A stretch of DNA of 64,000 nt from Hoylesella oralis ATCC 33269 (GCF_000185145.2 NZ_GL833116.1:250501-314500), one strand, 5' to 3'; positions 18,513 to 29,079 are shown, counted from the stretch's first letter. Program-made: numbers and translations. The notes: generated from the sequence alone by a model not told the origin.

Positions 18513-19257
18513 TTGGGCTGTATTGTCTGCCTTATTGTTGTTCGTTTCATGCCGACCGAAAGAGACGTCTATCACGCGTGCTGATGTTGCAGGGGTGTGG
18601 CAAGCAGCTGACGGTACCACTCTGTTGCTCGATTTTTCGGAACTTTACGTCCTTACTCAAATGGATAAGTATGGTACTATCGGGGGAACATGGGATGTAA
18701 ATACTGATAGCACCGGTGAGAAAAGGGTAGTGTGCAGGGCTTTTCGGGCACATGTATCGCAGGCATATGTGCGTCGTTTCCACGTTATAATGAAAAATAA
18801 CACGCCTTACCGGTTGCGTTATGCGGGCAAAGAGTTCGAGAAGTGCTTTGCAATAGATATACATAGGATAAGTGAAGCGCGTTTATATCAGTTTTATTTA
18901 TTCGATGCCGGATTCGCAATGATGCGATACGATACGGCTCATGATGTTGATGAGGAGCCCGAAATGTGTGTAGTATTGACGATATTGAACCGTAACGGTG
19001 CAGTTTTAGAGAATGTTAAACTGAACGCGATTGATGAGACGCCGCGTTTGGACAGTATTCGTGGAACGAATGTGTATATTTCTTATCCCGATAATAACGA
19101 AGAATTTGTGTGGGGACTTTGGGATTATTCGCGTAACTTAAAGTTGCATTATGTGCTCTCAACGCGTATTCGAGGTGTAACATTTATTCGTGAAATCGAT
19201 AAAAATGGCAACTTGCAAACTAAACGAATTGTAAACGAAATAGAAATGCCATTATAA
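18496..19257 (+). CDS. Lipocalin-like lipoprotein of unknown function
   Basis: 253 residues starting at the ATG at 18496, inside the end of the previous gene. The signal ends LLLFVSC with the lipid Cys at 19. An early VAGVWQAADGTTLLLDFSE segment followed by a beta-rich pattern resembles the lipocalin-like proteins of Bacteroidetes (GxW near the first strand). That assignment is by pattern only. The open frame extends upstream into the previous gene, but without a signal sequence, so the shorter form is chosen. The overlap suggests that the two lipoproteins act together. Confidence 0.7.
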   Translation: MKEWVSWAVLSALLLFVSCRPKETSITRADVAGVWQAADGTTLLLDFSELYVLTQMDKYGTIGGTWDVNTDSTGEKRVVCRAFRAHVSQAYVRRFHVIMKNNTPYRLRYAGKEFEKCFAIDIHRISEARLYQFYLFDAGFAMMRYDTAHDVDEEPEMCVVLTILNRNGAVLENVKLNAIDETPRLDSIRGTNVYISYPDNNEEFVWGLWDYSRNLKLHYVLSTRIRGVTFIREIDKNGNLQTKRIVNEIEMPL

Positions 19258-19451
19258 TAAAGCGTTATTATTTAATAGATGTAAGGAAGACAGATGGTAT
19301 ATCTGTTGAGCATAGATGGCCTATCTGTGGCAGACAGGGATATGAAATGCTGTCAGTAAAGTGTATAATCCAGAATGGCGAGCAGTGCGTGCGTTCTTAA
19401 TAAAGTTGGTGATTTGTGGTAGAACATGGCCCGTAAATCTTAACAATTTCG

Positions 19452-19459
19452 TACCTTTG
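19452..19459 (+). promoter_or_regulatory. -7 box of the DUF5020 gene
   Basis: TACCTTTG lies 37 bp before the start. A 7-bp hairpin ACTTGTA (19461-19467) / TACAAGT (19480-19486) sits directly at the expected transcript start. Confidence 0.55.
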
Positions 19460-19496
19460 CACTTGTAATAACCAATTACTACAAGTTTAATTTTTT

Positions 19497-20237
19497 ATGA
19501 AAACAAAACTCATTCTTACTTTTCTTACGGCCGTGAGCATGTCGGTAAGTGCACAAAACATTCAGTTGCATTACGATTTAGGCCATTCCTTGAACAGCGA
19601 TCTTACCAACAGACCGTCGGTAACAACCACATTCGAGATGTTTAAACCCGACAAATGGGGCAATACTTATACCTTTACAGACATTGATTATCAACGAGAC
19701 GGCGTGGCAGGAGCTTATTGGGAGATTGCCAGAGAGTTCAATTTATCGCGGAATAAGCAATGGGCAGCGCACATAGAATATAATGGCGGGCTCTCTTCTG
19801 ATGAGGACAATTGGAACGCAACGCGCTTTCAGCATGCCGTACTTGCCGGAGGTGCGTGGAATTGGCATAGCGCCGACTTCTCGAAAACCTTCTCCGTGCA
19901 GGCGATGTACAAATATTATTTCAAGAACAGGCACTACAACGCACGCCCCTTTAGCGGCTTTCAGCTCACCGAGGTGTGGGGTGTAACGTTCGCAAACAAG
20001 CTGTGTACCTTCAGCGGGTTTTGCGATTTGTGGTACGATCCTAACGTTAATGGTAAGCTGATCGTTATCAGCGAGCCGCAATTTTGGTTCAACTTAAACG
20101 TGTTGAAGGGCATGCAAGGGGTAAATCTCAGCCTTGGTTCCGAGGTTGAACTGTCTAACAACTTCGTTTGGAACAACCGTGGAGAGCACAATCGCTTCTA
20201 TGCTATCCCCACTGTTGCGGCTAAGTGGACGTTCTAA
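19497..20237 (+). CDS. DUF5020 outer-membrane channel-like protein
   Basis: 246 residues with a signal peptide cut after SVSAQ (about residue 19). The rest alternates in the way of an outer-membrane barrel and ends in a C-terminal Phe (VAAKWTF), the usual barrel end. The sequence resembles DUF5020, which is related to Tsx-type nucleoside channels (HYDLGHSLNSDL, FTDIDYQRDGVAGAYWEIAR). Substrate transport, perhaps of nucleosides, is inference from the family. The gene stands alone with its own promoter box. Confidence 0.8.
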   Translation: MKTKLILTFLTAVSMSVSAQNIQLHYDLGHSLNSDLTNRPSVTTTFEMFKPDKWGNTYTFTDIDYQRDGVAGAYWEIAREFNLSRNKQWAAHIEYNGGLSSDEDNWNATRFQHAVLAGGAWNWHSADFSKTFSVQAMYKYYFKNRHYNARPFSGFQLTEVWGVTFANKLCTFSGFCDLWYDPNVNGKLIVISEPQFWFNLNVLKGMQGVNLSLGSEVELSNNFVWNNRGEHNRFYAIPTVAAKWTF

Positions 20238-20265
20238 ACAGCCGTTCTATTACGGAGAGTTAAAG

Positions 20266-20359
20266 GAGGTGGCGCAATAAAAGGCCATCTCCTTATCGTA
20301 AAAAGACCGTCTCCTTATCGTAAAGAGACCGTCTCCTTACCGTAAAAAGGCCACCTCGG
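20266..20359. repeat. 22-bp tandem repeat island 1
   Basis: Three full 22-bp copies start at 20285, 20307 and 20329, each of the form CCGTCTCCTTATCGTAAA plus a purine-rich end. A partial copy CCACCTCGG follows at 20351. An 8-bp inverted repeat, GAGGTGGC (20266-20273) and GCCACCTC (20350-20357), brackets the array. It follows the DUF5020 stop. Nothing else is evident up to 20507. Confidence 0.85.
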
Positions 20360-20507
20360 ATTGTAATTTATCTCTTCCACCGCACGGCTCAATAGACAAC
20401 AATGTAAACTTAAGCCAATATAATGACGGTAAAATTGCTATGGTTTGCATAGCCCCTGCTATAAAATGCCATTATAGATATATATTCTATAAAAAATACC
20501 GACATCG

Positions 20508-20538
20508 TTGGCTTTATTAAGAATAATTTGTAACTTTG
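20508..20538 (+). promoter_or_regulatory. Promoter of the DUF488/dual-OB operon
   Basis: TTG at 20508-20510 and TAACTTTG at 20531-20538 with 20 bp between them, an ideal Bacteroidetes promoter. The first ATG codons are at 20548 and 20557, so the transcript has almost no leader. Confidence 0.75.
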
Positions 20539-20556
20539 CCCAAGAATATGCAAGTT

Positions 20557-21471
20557 ATGTATTATAGAAGGAAAGTTATTTTGGCATTGCTTGAAACACT
20601 CGGTAAGGATGTTTCTGCAAAGAGTATGCAGAAATATCTATTCCTTTTTACGCGAAGGCAGGTTGGCGAGAAAGCCTTTGATTTTGTTCCCTATAAATAC
20701 GGTTGTTTCTCTTTTCAGGCCAATCAGGATTTAGTGGCTTTATCCAAGCAGGGATATTTGGATATAGAGAAAATAGAAAGGAAAGACAGCCTGTATCATC
20801 CTTTACATGAAACTCATTTTATCAGGGATTTGGATTTGTTTGATGCTCAGGCTATTTGTAAAGTTTGTAAATTATACAGCAATATGACTCAAAATGAGTT
20901 GATAGCCTATACATATCGAACAAACCCATTTACGGCAATCAACAGTACAATAGCCCAACACTTGCTGACACAGAAAGAAATGGAAAAAGTCAGGGAGTGT
21001 AGGGAACGGTACAAACGCAGTTCGTCAGTATTGATGACCATTGGCTATGAAGGATTTACCCTTGAAAAATACTTGAAGCAACTCATATGCAATGATATTA
21101 GGGTTTTATGCGATGTCAGGAAGAATGCGTTCAGCATGAAATATGGTTTTTCCAAGGCAATCCTACAAAAAGCCTGTGAAGGCGTGGGAATCAAATACAT
21201 ACATATACCTGCGTTAGGCATAGAGTCTGAAAATAGGAAAGCACTAAATACTCAAGAGGACTACGACCGTCTGTTTGAAGCATATGAGCAAACCTCACTA
21301 AAACAGAATTGGGATGCATTATTATATGTGCGTTCTGTTTTAGACAAGGAAAAAAGAGTCTGTCTCACCTGTTTTGAGAAAGATCCAAGACAATGTCATC
21401 GTACACGAGTGGCAAAGGCCTTGATGGGATTGTCGAATGCAGCCTATGATTTCCAAGAGATTTTACTATGA
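20557..21471 (+). CDS. DUF488 family protein with N-terminal Panacea-like region
   Basis: 304 residues if started at ATG 20557 (MYYRRKVILALLE); ATG 20548 is also possible. Residues 1-130 form a helical region with an AKSMQKYLFLFTRRQ and YKYGCFSFQANQDL pattern, like the DUF4065/Panacea-type N-termini found on this family. Residues 155-300 are DUF488: TIGYEGFTLEKYLKQL, CDVRKNAFSMKYGFSK and the signature CFEKDPRQCHR. Cys and His of that motif are the conserved putative active-site residues. The function is unproven. The stop overlaps the next gene as ATGA. DUF488/dual-OB pairs are widespread and mobile, so a role in genome conflict is plausible. Confidence 0.8.
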   Translation: MYYRRKVILALLETLGKDVSAKSMQKYLFLFTRRQVGEKAFDFVPYKYGCFSFQANQDLVALSKQGYLDIEKIERKDSLYHPLHETHFIRDLDLFDAQAICKVCKLYSNMTQNELIAYTYRTNPFTAINSTIAQHLLTQKEMEKVRECRERYKRSSSVLMTIGYEGFTLEKYLKQLICNDIRVLCDVRKNAFSMKYGFSKAILQKACEGVGIKYIHIPALGIESENRKALNTQEDYDRLFEAYEQTSLKQNWDALLYVRSVLDKEKRVCLTCFEKDPRQCHRTRVAKALMGLSNAAYDFQEILL

Positions 21472-22352
21472 TTATGCGGATATTGGTATCTGTAATGACT
21501 TATCCTTCTTTATCGGAAAAACATCTCGAAACGGTATGTACGGCAGGGTTTCGTGAAGATGGCTCATGGATAAGAATATTTCCTATTCCCTACAGGGTGA
21601 TTTATGCGGATAATGATGCGCCTCGTTATCACAAATGGCAGTGGATAGAGGTAGATGTGGAGAAAAGGATTCAAGACAGCAGACCGGAAAGTTACCATAT
21701 CTATAATATTGATACTCTTAAAACCGACACGAATATCCTTGGCAAAAAAGGCAAAGGGATAGATTGGAACTTAAGGCTTCAATGGGTTCTGAAAAACAAG
21801 ACCATATTCACGAATATGAGTGAACTTCTTGACTTGACGGCACAGAACAAAATCTCTTTAGCCGTATTGAAACCTACACGCGTGAACCGTGTGGTATGTT
21901 GCGATTTGAGAAAGAAAGACGAAGGCAAGAGTATGGAAAAGTATGCTGACAAATTGTCAAAACTCAAAGCAAAATGCCAAGCAGAAATGCTTCAAATGAA
22001 CATCTTTGAAGATAAACAGGATATAAAGGATTCTTTTCAATTTGCAGAGAAGATACCTTATAAATTCAGTTACGAATTTGTTACGGAAGATGGAATAAAG
22101 CGTACCCTTATGATTGAGGATTAGGAAATTGGAGCTTTATATAGGAACTGCATTCGGCAAGATAAAAGTGAAGAAAGTGCTGTTCGGAAGGTTATCGAGA
22201 AATATGAAAATATGGCGAAAAGAGATATTTATCTATTTTTAGGTACTTCATACGAGTGGCATAAAAGGAAAGCTCCCGACCCTTATTTAATTATTGGAGT
22301 CTTTGCACCTCCTAAAAACAGACAATTGGATTTAGGCCTATTCCCTGTTTAA
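21468..22352 (+). pseudogene. Dual-OB domain protein interrupted by one in-frame TAG
   Basis: The gene starts at the ATG overlapping the DUF488 stop. Residues 1-218 have the typical N-terminus of the family: ILVSVMTYPSLSEKHLETVC, GSWIRIFPIPYR, QDSRPESYHIYN. A TAG at 22122-22124 then ends the frame. The same frame stays open for 75 further codons to TAA at 22352. These read EIGALYRNC, RDIYLFLGTSYEWH and PYLIIGVFAPPK, which is the conserved C-terminus as I recall it. In relatives the interrupted spot reads EDWEIG, so TAG probably replaces a TGG Trp codon. The full product would be 294 residues. It may be a recent nonsense mutation, a sequencing error or readthrough. Confidence 0.8.
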
Positions 22353-22478
22353 AAAAAGTTAGTAACTGTTTGCACTAAAATTAAGGCCAACAATTATTGA
22401 ACTAAAACTCTCAGGTGCACCGCAAGGCGGCATGTTTTTGATAGATATTCACCCTTTTATACCTTTTTGCATAAAAAT

Positions 22479-22527
22479 GCTTGTAATTCGGTAACAAAGT
22501 GTTATCTTTGCAACCAGAATTACAAGC
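22479..22527 (+). promoter_or_regulatory. Promoter inside an 11-bp inverted repeat, no gene downstream
   Basis: GCTTGTAATTC (22479-22489) and GAATTACAAGC (22517-22527) are perfect inverted arms. Between and across them lie TTG (22481-22483) and TATCTTTG (22503-22510), spaced 19 bp, a canonical promoter. A transcript would begin at about 22517 and run through 22528-22680 into the 22-bp array. I find no ORF there, so an untranslated RNA is possible. Confidence 0.5.
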
Positions 22528-22649
22528 GTTCTTTGTTAATGCAGAAACTTGCGACTAAAAGCAATTCGCTCGTTTCCAAATCGTTACCTATTTAGTTTAT
22601 GCAACGATTTAACTGCTTTGTTTCCAATTAGATACATTTTAAGAATTAT

Positions 22650-22922
22650 CTCCTTACAGTAAGGAGGCTATCTCCAGCTCGTCAACCTCCGTGGTTCACG
22701 ATGTCAACCTCCGTGGTTCATCGTGTCAACCTCCGTGGTTCACAGTGTCAACCTCCGTGGTTCACGATGTCAACCTCCGTGGTTCATCTTGTCAACCTCC
22801 GTGGTTCATGATGTCAACCTCCGTGGTTCATCTTGTCAACCTCCGTGGTTCACAGTGTCAACCTCCGTGGTTCACAGTGTCAACCTCCGTGGTTCATGGT
22901 GTCAACCTCCGTGGTTCTTGCC
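22650..22922. repeat. 22-bp tandem array, 11 copies, with a related flanking unit
   Basis: Eleven consecutive 22-bp copies run from 22681 to 22922. Each has the invariant core GTCAACCTCCGTGGTTC, then usually A, and 3-4 variable bases. The core is an imperfect palindrome (AACC...GGTT). Just before it, at 22650-22666, is the palindrome CTCCTTAC-A-GTAAGGAG. Just after it come CCGTAAAGAAGCCG and TTTCCTTAC, both of the repeat family seen at 20.3 and 33.8 kb. Because 22 is not a multiple of 3, the three overlapping ORFs here are artefacts. The rest of 22353-23078 holds no gene. Confidence 0.95.
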
Positions 22923-23078
22923 GTAAAGAAGCCGTTTCCTTACAAATTACAAGTCGGCTTTTACGCGGTTAAAGGAGTTGAAGAGCGGCGTTATATTGCA
23001 CGAACAGAAATGATAGTCGGCAATACATACGGCTTTAACTCTTTTAATCTCTTCAATTCCTTTAGTCTCTTAAAATAA

Positions 23079-25142
<2,064 letters not shown>

Positions 25143-25205
25143 TTATTTGCATGCTTTATGGGCGACAGATGTACGGTGTAAAGGCGGAAAACAGTACTTC
25201 TGTTT

Positions 25206-25235
25206 TTGATATATGGATAATATTTTGTACGTTTG
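25206..25235 (+). promoter_or_regulatory. Promoter of the B3/B4-domain gene
   Basis: TTG at 25206-25208 (within TTTTTG) and TACGTTTG at 25228-25235, 19 bp apart. The box lies 17 bp before the ATG at 25253. Confidence 0.7.
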
Positions 25236-25252
25236 CAGGCAAAACAAGGAAT

Positions 25253-25918
25253 ATGCAGATTATTGTTTCGAGCGAAATAGAACGCGTTTGCCCATCTTTT
25301 GTGGGGGCTTGCGTAGAGGCAGACGTAGTGAATACGCCCTTTTCGGAAGGGCTGTGGGGCGAGATAAAGGCAATGGAAACGCACTTCAGGCGCACGCTTA
25401 CCACCGAAACATTGAAAGATATCGGCGGTATAGCTGCCACACGGCGGGTGTATAAGGCCTGCGGAAAGGATCCGTCGCGCTATCGTCCGGCGTCCGAAGC
25501 ACTCATCCGTCGGATGCTTCAGGGCAAAGAACTGTATCAAATCAATACGCTTGTCGACCTTATCAATCTCGCCAGCATTGCCTATGGGTACAGCATAGGC
25601 GGCTTCGATGCCGATAAATTCGCGGGTGATACGCTGACATTGGGCATCGGAAAGGAAGGAGAACCCTACGAAGGCATAGGGCGCGGCATGATCAACATAG
25701 CCGGATTGCCGGTTTATCGCGATGCACAAGGTGGGGTGGGAACGCCCACGAGCGATAACGAACGTACCAAAATAGAGTTGCAGACCGCTCGCCTTGCGGT
25801 GCTCATCAACGGGTACGACGGTAACGAAACGAACGTGAGGGCCAACGCCGAGTTCATTTTAAGTTTGTTGCGCAAATACTGCAACAGCACCGAAGGCCGT
25901 TACCATATATACAAATAG
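25253..25918 (+). CDS. B3/B4 tRNA-binding-like domain protein
   Basis: 221 residues from the ATG at 25253, chosen because an excellent promoter lies just upstream and the longer frame would run across it. The sequence matches the stand-alone B3/B4 domain family (COG3382), related to the editing module of phenylalanyl-tRNA synthetase beta: KDIGGIAATRRVYKACGKD, RPASEALIRRMLQG, INTLVDLINLASI and LPVYRDAQGGVGTPTSDNER. The likely role is tRNA or amino-acid binding or editing, but the substrate is unknown. It is divergent from ligA and convergent with the Nudix gene. Confidence 0.85.
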   Translation: MQIIVSSEIERVCPSFVGACVEADVVNTPFSEGLWGEIKAMETHFRRTLTTETLKDIGGIAATRRVYKACGKDPSRYRPASEALIRRMLQGKELYQINTLVDLINLASIAYGYSIGGFDADKFAGDTLTLGIGKEGEPYEGIGRGMINIAGLPVYRDAQGGVGTPTSDNERTKIELQTARLAVLINGYDGNETNVRANAEFILSLLRKYCNSTEGRYHIYK

Positions 25919-25968
25919 GTGTAAATTCGCTGCTTGTTTGCAACAGGAAATACGCACAAGCGGTGTTT

Positions 25969-26361
25969 TTACAGCACTTTCTCTATCAGCATACGGTCGG
26001 CATCCGTCCATTTCAAGGTGCCTAGTTCTCCTTTTACGAGCCATTTATAGTTCAGGTGTTCAAGCAATTTGAATGCTTCGTCGCCACCTTTACATAGGTA
26101 TGCCGTAAGTGTAACCGTGAAGTCGGGGTATTCATAGTCTACGCTACCGAGCTTGCGCCCCACGAATATGTCCCAATCCATTTCCTCCTTAATCTCACGC
26201 ACAAGGGCTTCATGGTCGCTCTCTCCGTCTTTTACTTTCCCTCCGGGGAACTCCCATCGCTCCGAGATGTAATCGTAATGCGACCTACAACGCTGCATAC
26301 AGAGGTATTTCCCGTCTTTTATCATCACTGCAGCTACTACTTTAGAATGCTTTTTTGCCAT
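25969..26361 (-). CDS. MutT-like Nudix hydrolase
   Basis: 130 residues starting at MAKKHSKVVAAVMIK; a longer open frame upstream lacks family similarity. The Nudix box is intact, from GGKVKDGE through REIKEEMDW, with the Gly, Glu and REXXEE metal ligands in place. Small single-domain members with an N-terminal VAAVMIKDGKYLCMQR strand typically hydrolyse 8-oxo-dGTP or related nucleotides. It is divergent from the pantothenate kinase gene. Confidence 0.88.
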   Translation of the reverse strand: MAKKHSKVVAAVMIKDGKYLCMQRCRSHYDYISERWEFPGGKVKDGESDHEALVREIKEEMDWDIFVGRKLGSVDYEYPDFTVTLTAYLCKGGDEAFKLLEHLNYKWLVKGELGTLKWTDADRMLIEKVL

Positions 26362-26435
26362 AATTCCGGTAATTGTATTTGTGGCTAATTTACGAAAATA
26401 TGTTGAATATTCCTCCTGCAATAGCCGTTTTTTTG

Positions 26436-26443
26436 TAAATTTG
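26436..26443 (+). promoter_or_regulatory. -7 box of the pantothenate kinase gene
   Basis: TAAATTTG, 20 bp before the ATG at 26464. The -33 element is not clear. Confidence 0.5.
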
Positions 26444-26463
26444 TACCCAAAACGATTGAATAC

Positions 26464-27297
26464 ATGGGAATTGTAATAGGAATAGATGTAGGTATCAGCA
26501 CCACCAAAATAGTAGGTATCAACGAAGAGAGGGGCGTTATGTCGCCCATACGTATCAAGGCAACCGATCCTGTAACCTCTCTTTACGGTGCTTTCGGCAA
26601 GTATTTGTACGACAATAACATAAGTCTGGCCGACGTAGAGCAGGTAATGATTACCGGTGTAGGTTCGGCCTATATCGATTCGCCCATATACGGACTGCCT
26701 ACAAAGAAGGCGGAAGAGTTTATTGCAGATGGGCTCGGGGCGCGTTATGAAACCGAACTCGACCGCATGATCGTGGTAAGTATGGGCACCGGAACCAGTC
26801 TTGTGCAGTGCTGTGGCGACGATATACGCCATATTGGTGGTGTAGGTATCGGCGGCGGAACGCTTATGGGGCTCTCGCGCATTATGCTGAAATCGGACGA
26901 TATCAAGCAGGTTGCCACGCTTGCCATGCAGGGAGAAATCAAGAATGTGGATGTTCTGATTGGCGATATCAGTCCGAATGCGTTGCCCGGACTGCCCAAG
27001 AATGCCACCGCGAGCCTATTCGGAAATGCGAAAACCAATGCCACTCGCGAAGATATAGCATTGGGTATCATCACCACGGTATTGCAAACAATAGGCAGTT
27101 GTACTATACTTTCATCTCTTGGCAGCGGTATCAAGGAGTACGTTCTGATAGGAAATCTTACGCTGTTACCGCAGTGCAAGGATGTTTTTCATGCTATGGA
27201 AAAGCTTTATCATGTACATTTCATCATCCCGAAGTATAGCGAATTTTGCACTGCAATAGGTGCCGCGCTGTATTATATCGATAAAAAACGAGGGTAA
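26464..27297 (+). CDS. coaW: Type II pantothenate kinase
   Basis: 277 residues with the actin-like ATPase fold: phosphate-1 loop GIDVGISTTKIVGI at the N-terminus, MITGVGSAYIDSPIYG, the phosphate-2 segment VVSMGTGTSLVQC, and HIGGVGIGGGTLMGLSRIML. It phosphorylates pantothenate, the first step of coenzyme A synthesis. Type II enzymes (fumble-like) are the common kind in Firmicutes and also occur in Bacteroidetes. The gene is single and has its own promoter box. Confidence 0.88.
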   Translation: MGIVIGIDVGISTTKIVGINEERGVMSPIRIKATDPVTSLYGAFGKYLYDNNISLADVEQVMITGVGSAYIDSPIYGLPTKKAEEFIADGLGARYETELDRMIVVSMGTGTSLVQCCGDDIRHIGGVGIGGGTLMGLSRIMLKSDDIKQVATLAMQGEIKNVDVLIGDISPNALPGLPKNATASLFGNAKTNATREDIALGIITTVLQTIGSCTILSSLGSGIKEYVLIGNLTLLPQCKDVFHAMEKLYHVHFIIPKYSEFCTAIGAALYYIDKKRG

Positions 27298-27311
27298 GAA
27301 ATTGCGAATAG

Positions 27312-27380
27312 CAGCCTCCCCCCGCCCCTCGGGAGGAGGAAGGGGCTGCCTCTCCCGCTTTTGGAGAGGCAGAGGGAGGT
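27312..27380. repeat. GC-rich REP-like hairpin element
   Basis: GCCTCTCC (27348-27355) and GGAGAGGC (27363-27370) form an inner 8-bp stem. CCTCCC (27315-27320) and GGGAGG (27374-27379) pair outside it. The sequence style (CCTCCCC...CCCCTC...GGAGG) is that of the 66-bp repeat unit at 33.6 kb. It sits between the convergent ends of coaW and the DASS gene and may serve as their terminator. Confidence 0.7.
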
Positions 27381-27402
27381 TCTCATTTATAGCTTCTGTG
27401 CA

Positions 27403-28887
27403 TTATCCCAAGAAGTGGCTTTCGCCAACAAAGAATAACACAACGTAGCCGATAATCATACTTATGACGCCTACAGTAAGGCCCGCTTTAAGCATATCGT
27501 TCTGTTTAATGAGACCGGTAGAGTAGGCTATGGCATTCGGAGGTGTGGAAATGGGCAGACACATGGCCGATGAAGCAGCCAAAGCAATGCCTATCAAGAT
27601 GGTTGAAGTGCCGCCGATGGCATTGAGACTGTTACCCATACCTGTGCAAACTACGGCAAGTATCGGTACCAGCAGTGCCGCTGTAGCCGTATTGGAGATA
27701 AAGTTGCTGAGGAAATAGCATATAAATCCCGATATGATAAGTATGGCAATCGGCGACCAAGAGCCGAACGGAATGCTCTCGATAGCACGGTCTGCCAGTC
27801 CTGAACCGTTCATTCCCAAGCCCAAGGCAAAACCTCCGGCCACCATCCAGATAACACTCCAGTTGATTGCCTGCAGGTCTTTCGCCGTAATAACGCCCGT
27901 TATGGCAAAGATACCCATCGGGATCATGGCAACCGTATTAGAGTCTATGCCAGTGATTTTGCTTGGGATAAGCCACAGAAGTATAGTAAGTATGAAAGTT
28001 CCGCTTACCACCCACATGCGCCATCCGTGGTGAATTTCGCCTTCGATCTCGAGGTGTATCGTCTTTTGAGTGAACGGGAAAAACCTTAGAATGAGCCTCC
28101 ACGAGATGAAAAGCAATAATATAACGAGCGGAAACATAAAAGCCATCCACTCTCCGAAGTCTATTCCCATGTTCAATCCTGCCGGATCGTTGAGCGCTTG
28201 CAGGGCAATTGCGTTGGGTGGAGTGCCTATCGGTGTGGCCATACCGCCAAGGTTAGCCGCGATAGGAATACTCATTGTAAGTGCCGTGCGGCCCTTTCCG
28301 TTGGCCGGAAGTGCCGCAAAAACGGGGGTAAGAAAGGTAAGCATCATGGCTGCTGTGGCGGTATTGCTTACAAACATGGAGAATATGCCGGTGATAAGCA
28401 GGAAACCAAGGAGCACGTTTTCGCTCTTTTGGCCGAACGGACGTATCAAATTCTTGGCCAACAACACATCTAATCCCGACTTAGTTGCCGCGATTGCAAG
28501 GATAAAACCGCCTAAAAATAGCATGATAACCGGATTGGCAAAGGTTGCCATAATGTCCTTACTGCTTAATAATTTGCCGAATATATCGTCCTCGTCTCCC
28601 TTGAAAAACGAGATACTATTATTGGAGACCGTGAGACACATCACCGTGATAATGGCCAAAGAAGTGGCCCATGCCGGTATCGCCTCGGTAAGCCATGTAA
28701 GCGTGGCGAATACAAAAATGGCGATAATTCGTTGTTGTACAACTGTCAGACCATCGATATCGAACACACTGGTAGGCAGGTTCCATACGATAGCTGTTAC
28801 GATGATGATGCACACAAGCTCGATAAGTTTCTTCATTTCGAAATGGTTAGTCAATACATTTCCTCTTTCTTCAGTCATAGTATTCAA
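27403..28887 (-). CDS. DASS/SLC13-family sodium-coupled dicarboxylate transporter
   Basis: 494 residues with about 11-12 hydrophobic membrane segments in two related halves. Both halves contain the family signature of a hairpin with Ser-Asn-Thr: MFVSNTATAAMML in the first and FISNTATAALLVP in the second. TPIGTPPNAIALQ and LPISTPPNAIAYS are the matching substrate-site loops. By family it carries C4-dicarboxylates or related anions into the cell with sodium. Succinate and other C4 acids are central to metabolism in this group. ATG 28878 is a possible alternative start. Confidence 0.9.
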   Translation of the reverse strand: MNTMTEERGNVLTNHFEMKKLIELVCIIIVTAIVWNLPTSVFDIDGLTVVQQRIIAIFVFATLTWLTEAIPAWATSLAIITVMCLTVSNNSISFFKGDEDDIFGKLLSSKDIMATFANPVIMLFLGGFILAIAATKSGLDVLLAKNLIRPFGQKSENVLLGFLLITGIFSMFVSNTATAAMMLTFLTPVFAALPANGKGRTALTMSIPIAANLGGMATPIGTPPNAIALQALNDPAGLNMGIDFGEWMAFMFPLVILLLFISWRLILRFFPFTQKTIHLEIEGEIHHGWRMWVVSGTFILTILLWLIPSKITGIDSNTVAMIPMGIFAITGVITAKDLQAINWSVIWMVAGGFALGLGMNGSGLADRAIESIPFGSWSPIAILIISGFICYFLSNFISNTATAALLVPILAVVCTGMGNSLNAIGGTSTILIGIALAASSAMCLPISTPPNAIAYSTGLIKQNDMLKAGLTVGVISMIIGYVVLFFVGESHFLG

Positions 28888-28925
28888 TGTATGTTAAAAG
28901 TTATTAGTTAATAGATCAATGCTGG

Positions 28926-28956
28926 CAAAGGTAAATTAAAAATGAATAACGGGCAA
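28926..28956 (-). promoter_or_regulatory. Promoter of the DASS transporter gene
   Basis: On the - strand, TTG at 28956-28954 and TACCTTTG at 28933-28926 are spaced 20 bp. Confidence 0.7.
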
Positions 28957-29051
28957 AAAGTTTTGACATTTTTTTGGGTAAAAGGATGCATCTCGATAGA
29001 ATATGTGAAATAAAACCTCGTTTTTTGCCATACATTGTTGCTAAAAAGTAT

Positions 29052-29059
29052 TATCTTTG
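29052..29059 (+). promoter_or_regulatory. -7 box of the cobalamin riboswitch transcript
   Basis: TATCTTTG, placed about 20-30 bp before the riboswitch. A TTTTTTG lies at 29021-29027, slightly further than usual. Confidence 0.6.
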
Positions 29060-29079
29060 CATAGACAATCGGTTCATAA

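Noticed and set aside
22681-22922. CRISPR array
   Set aside because: The repeat is 17-18 bp and the variable part only 3-4 bp; true spacers are about 30 bp. No cas genes nearby.
22691-23078. Three overlapping ORFs encoding repeats of VNLRGS / CQPPWF / STSVVH type
   Set aside because: They are the three frames of the 22-bp tandem array; because 22 is not divisible by 3, each frame cycles through the same words. No start signal or domain.
28070-28897. 275-codon + strand ORF opposite the DASS transporter
   Set aside because: Antisense to a complete membrane transporter with both SNT motifs.
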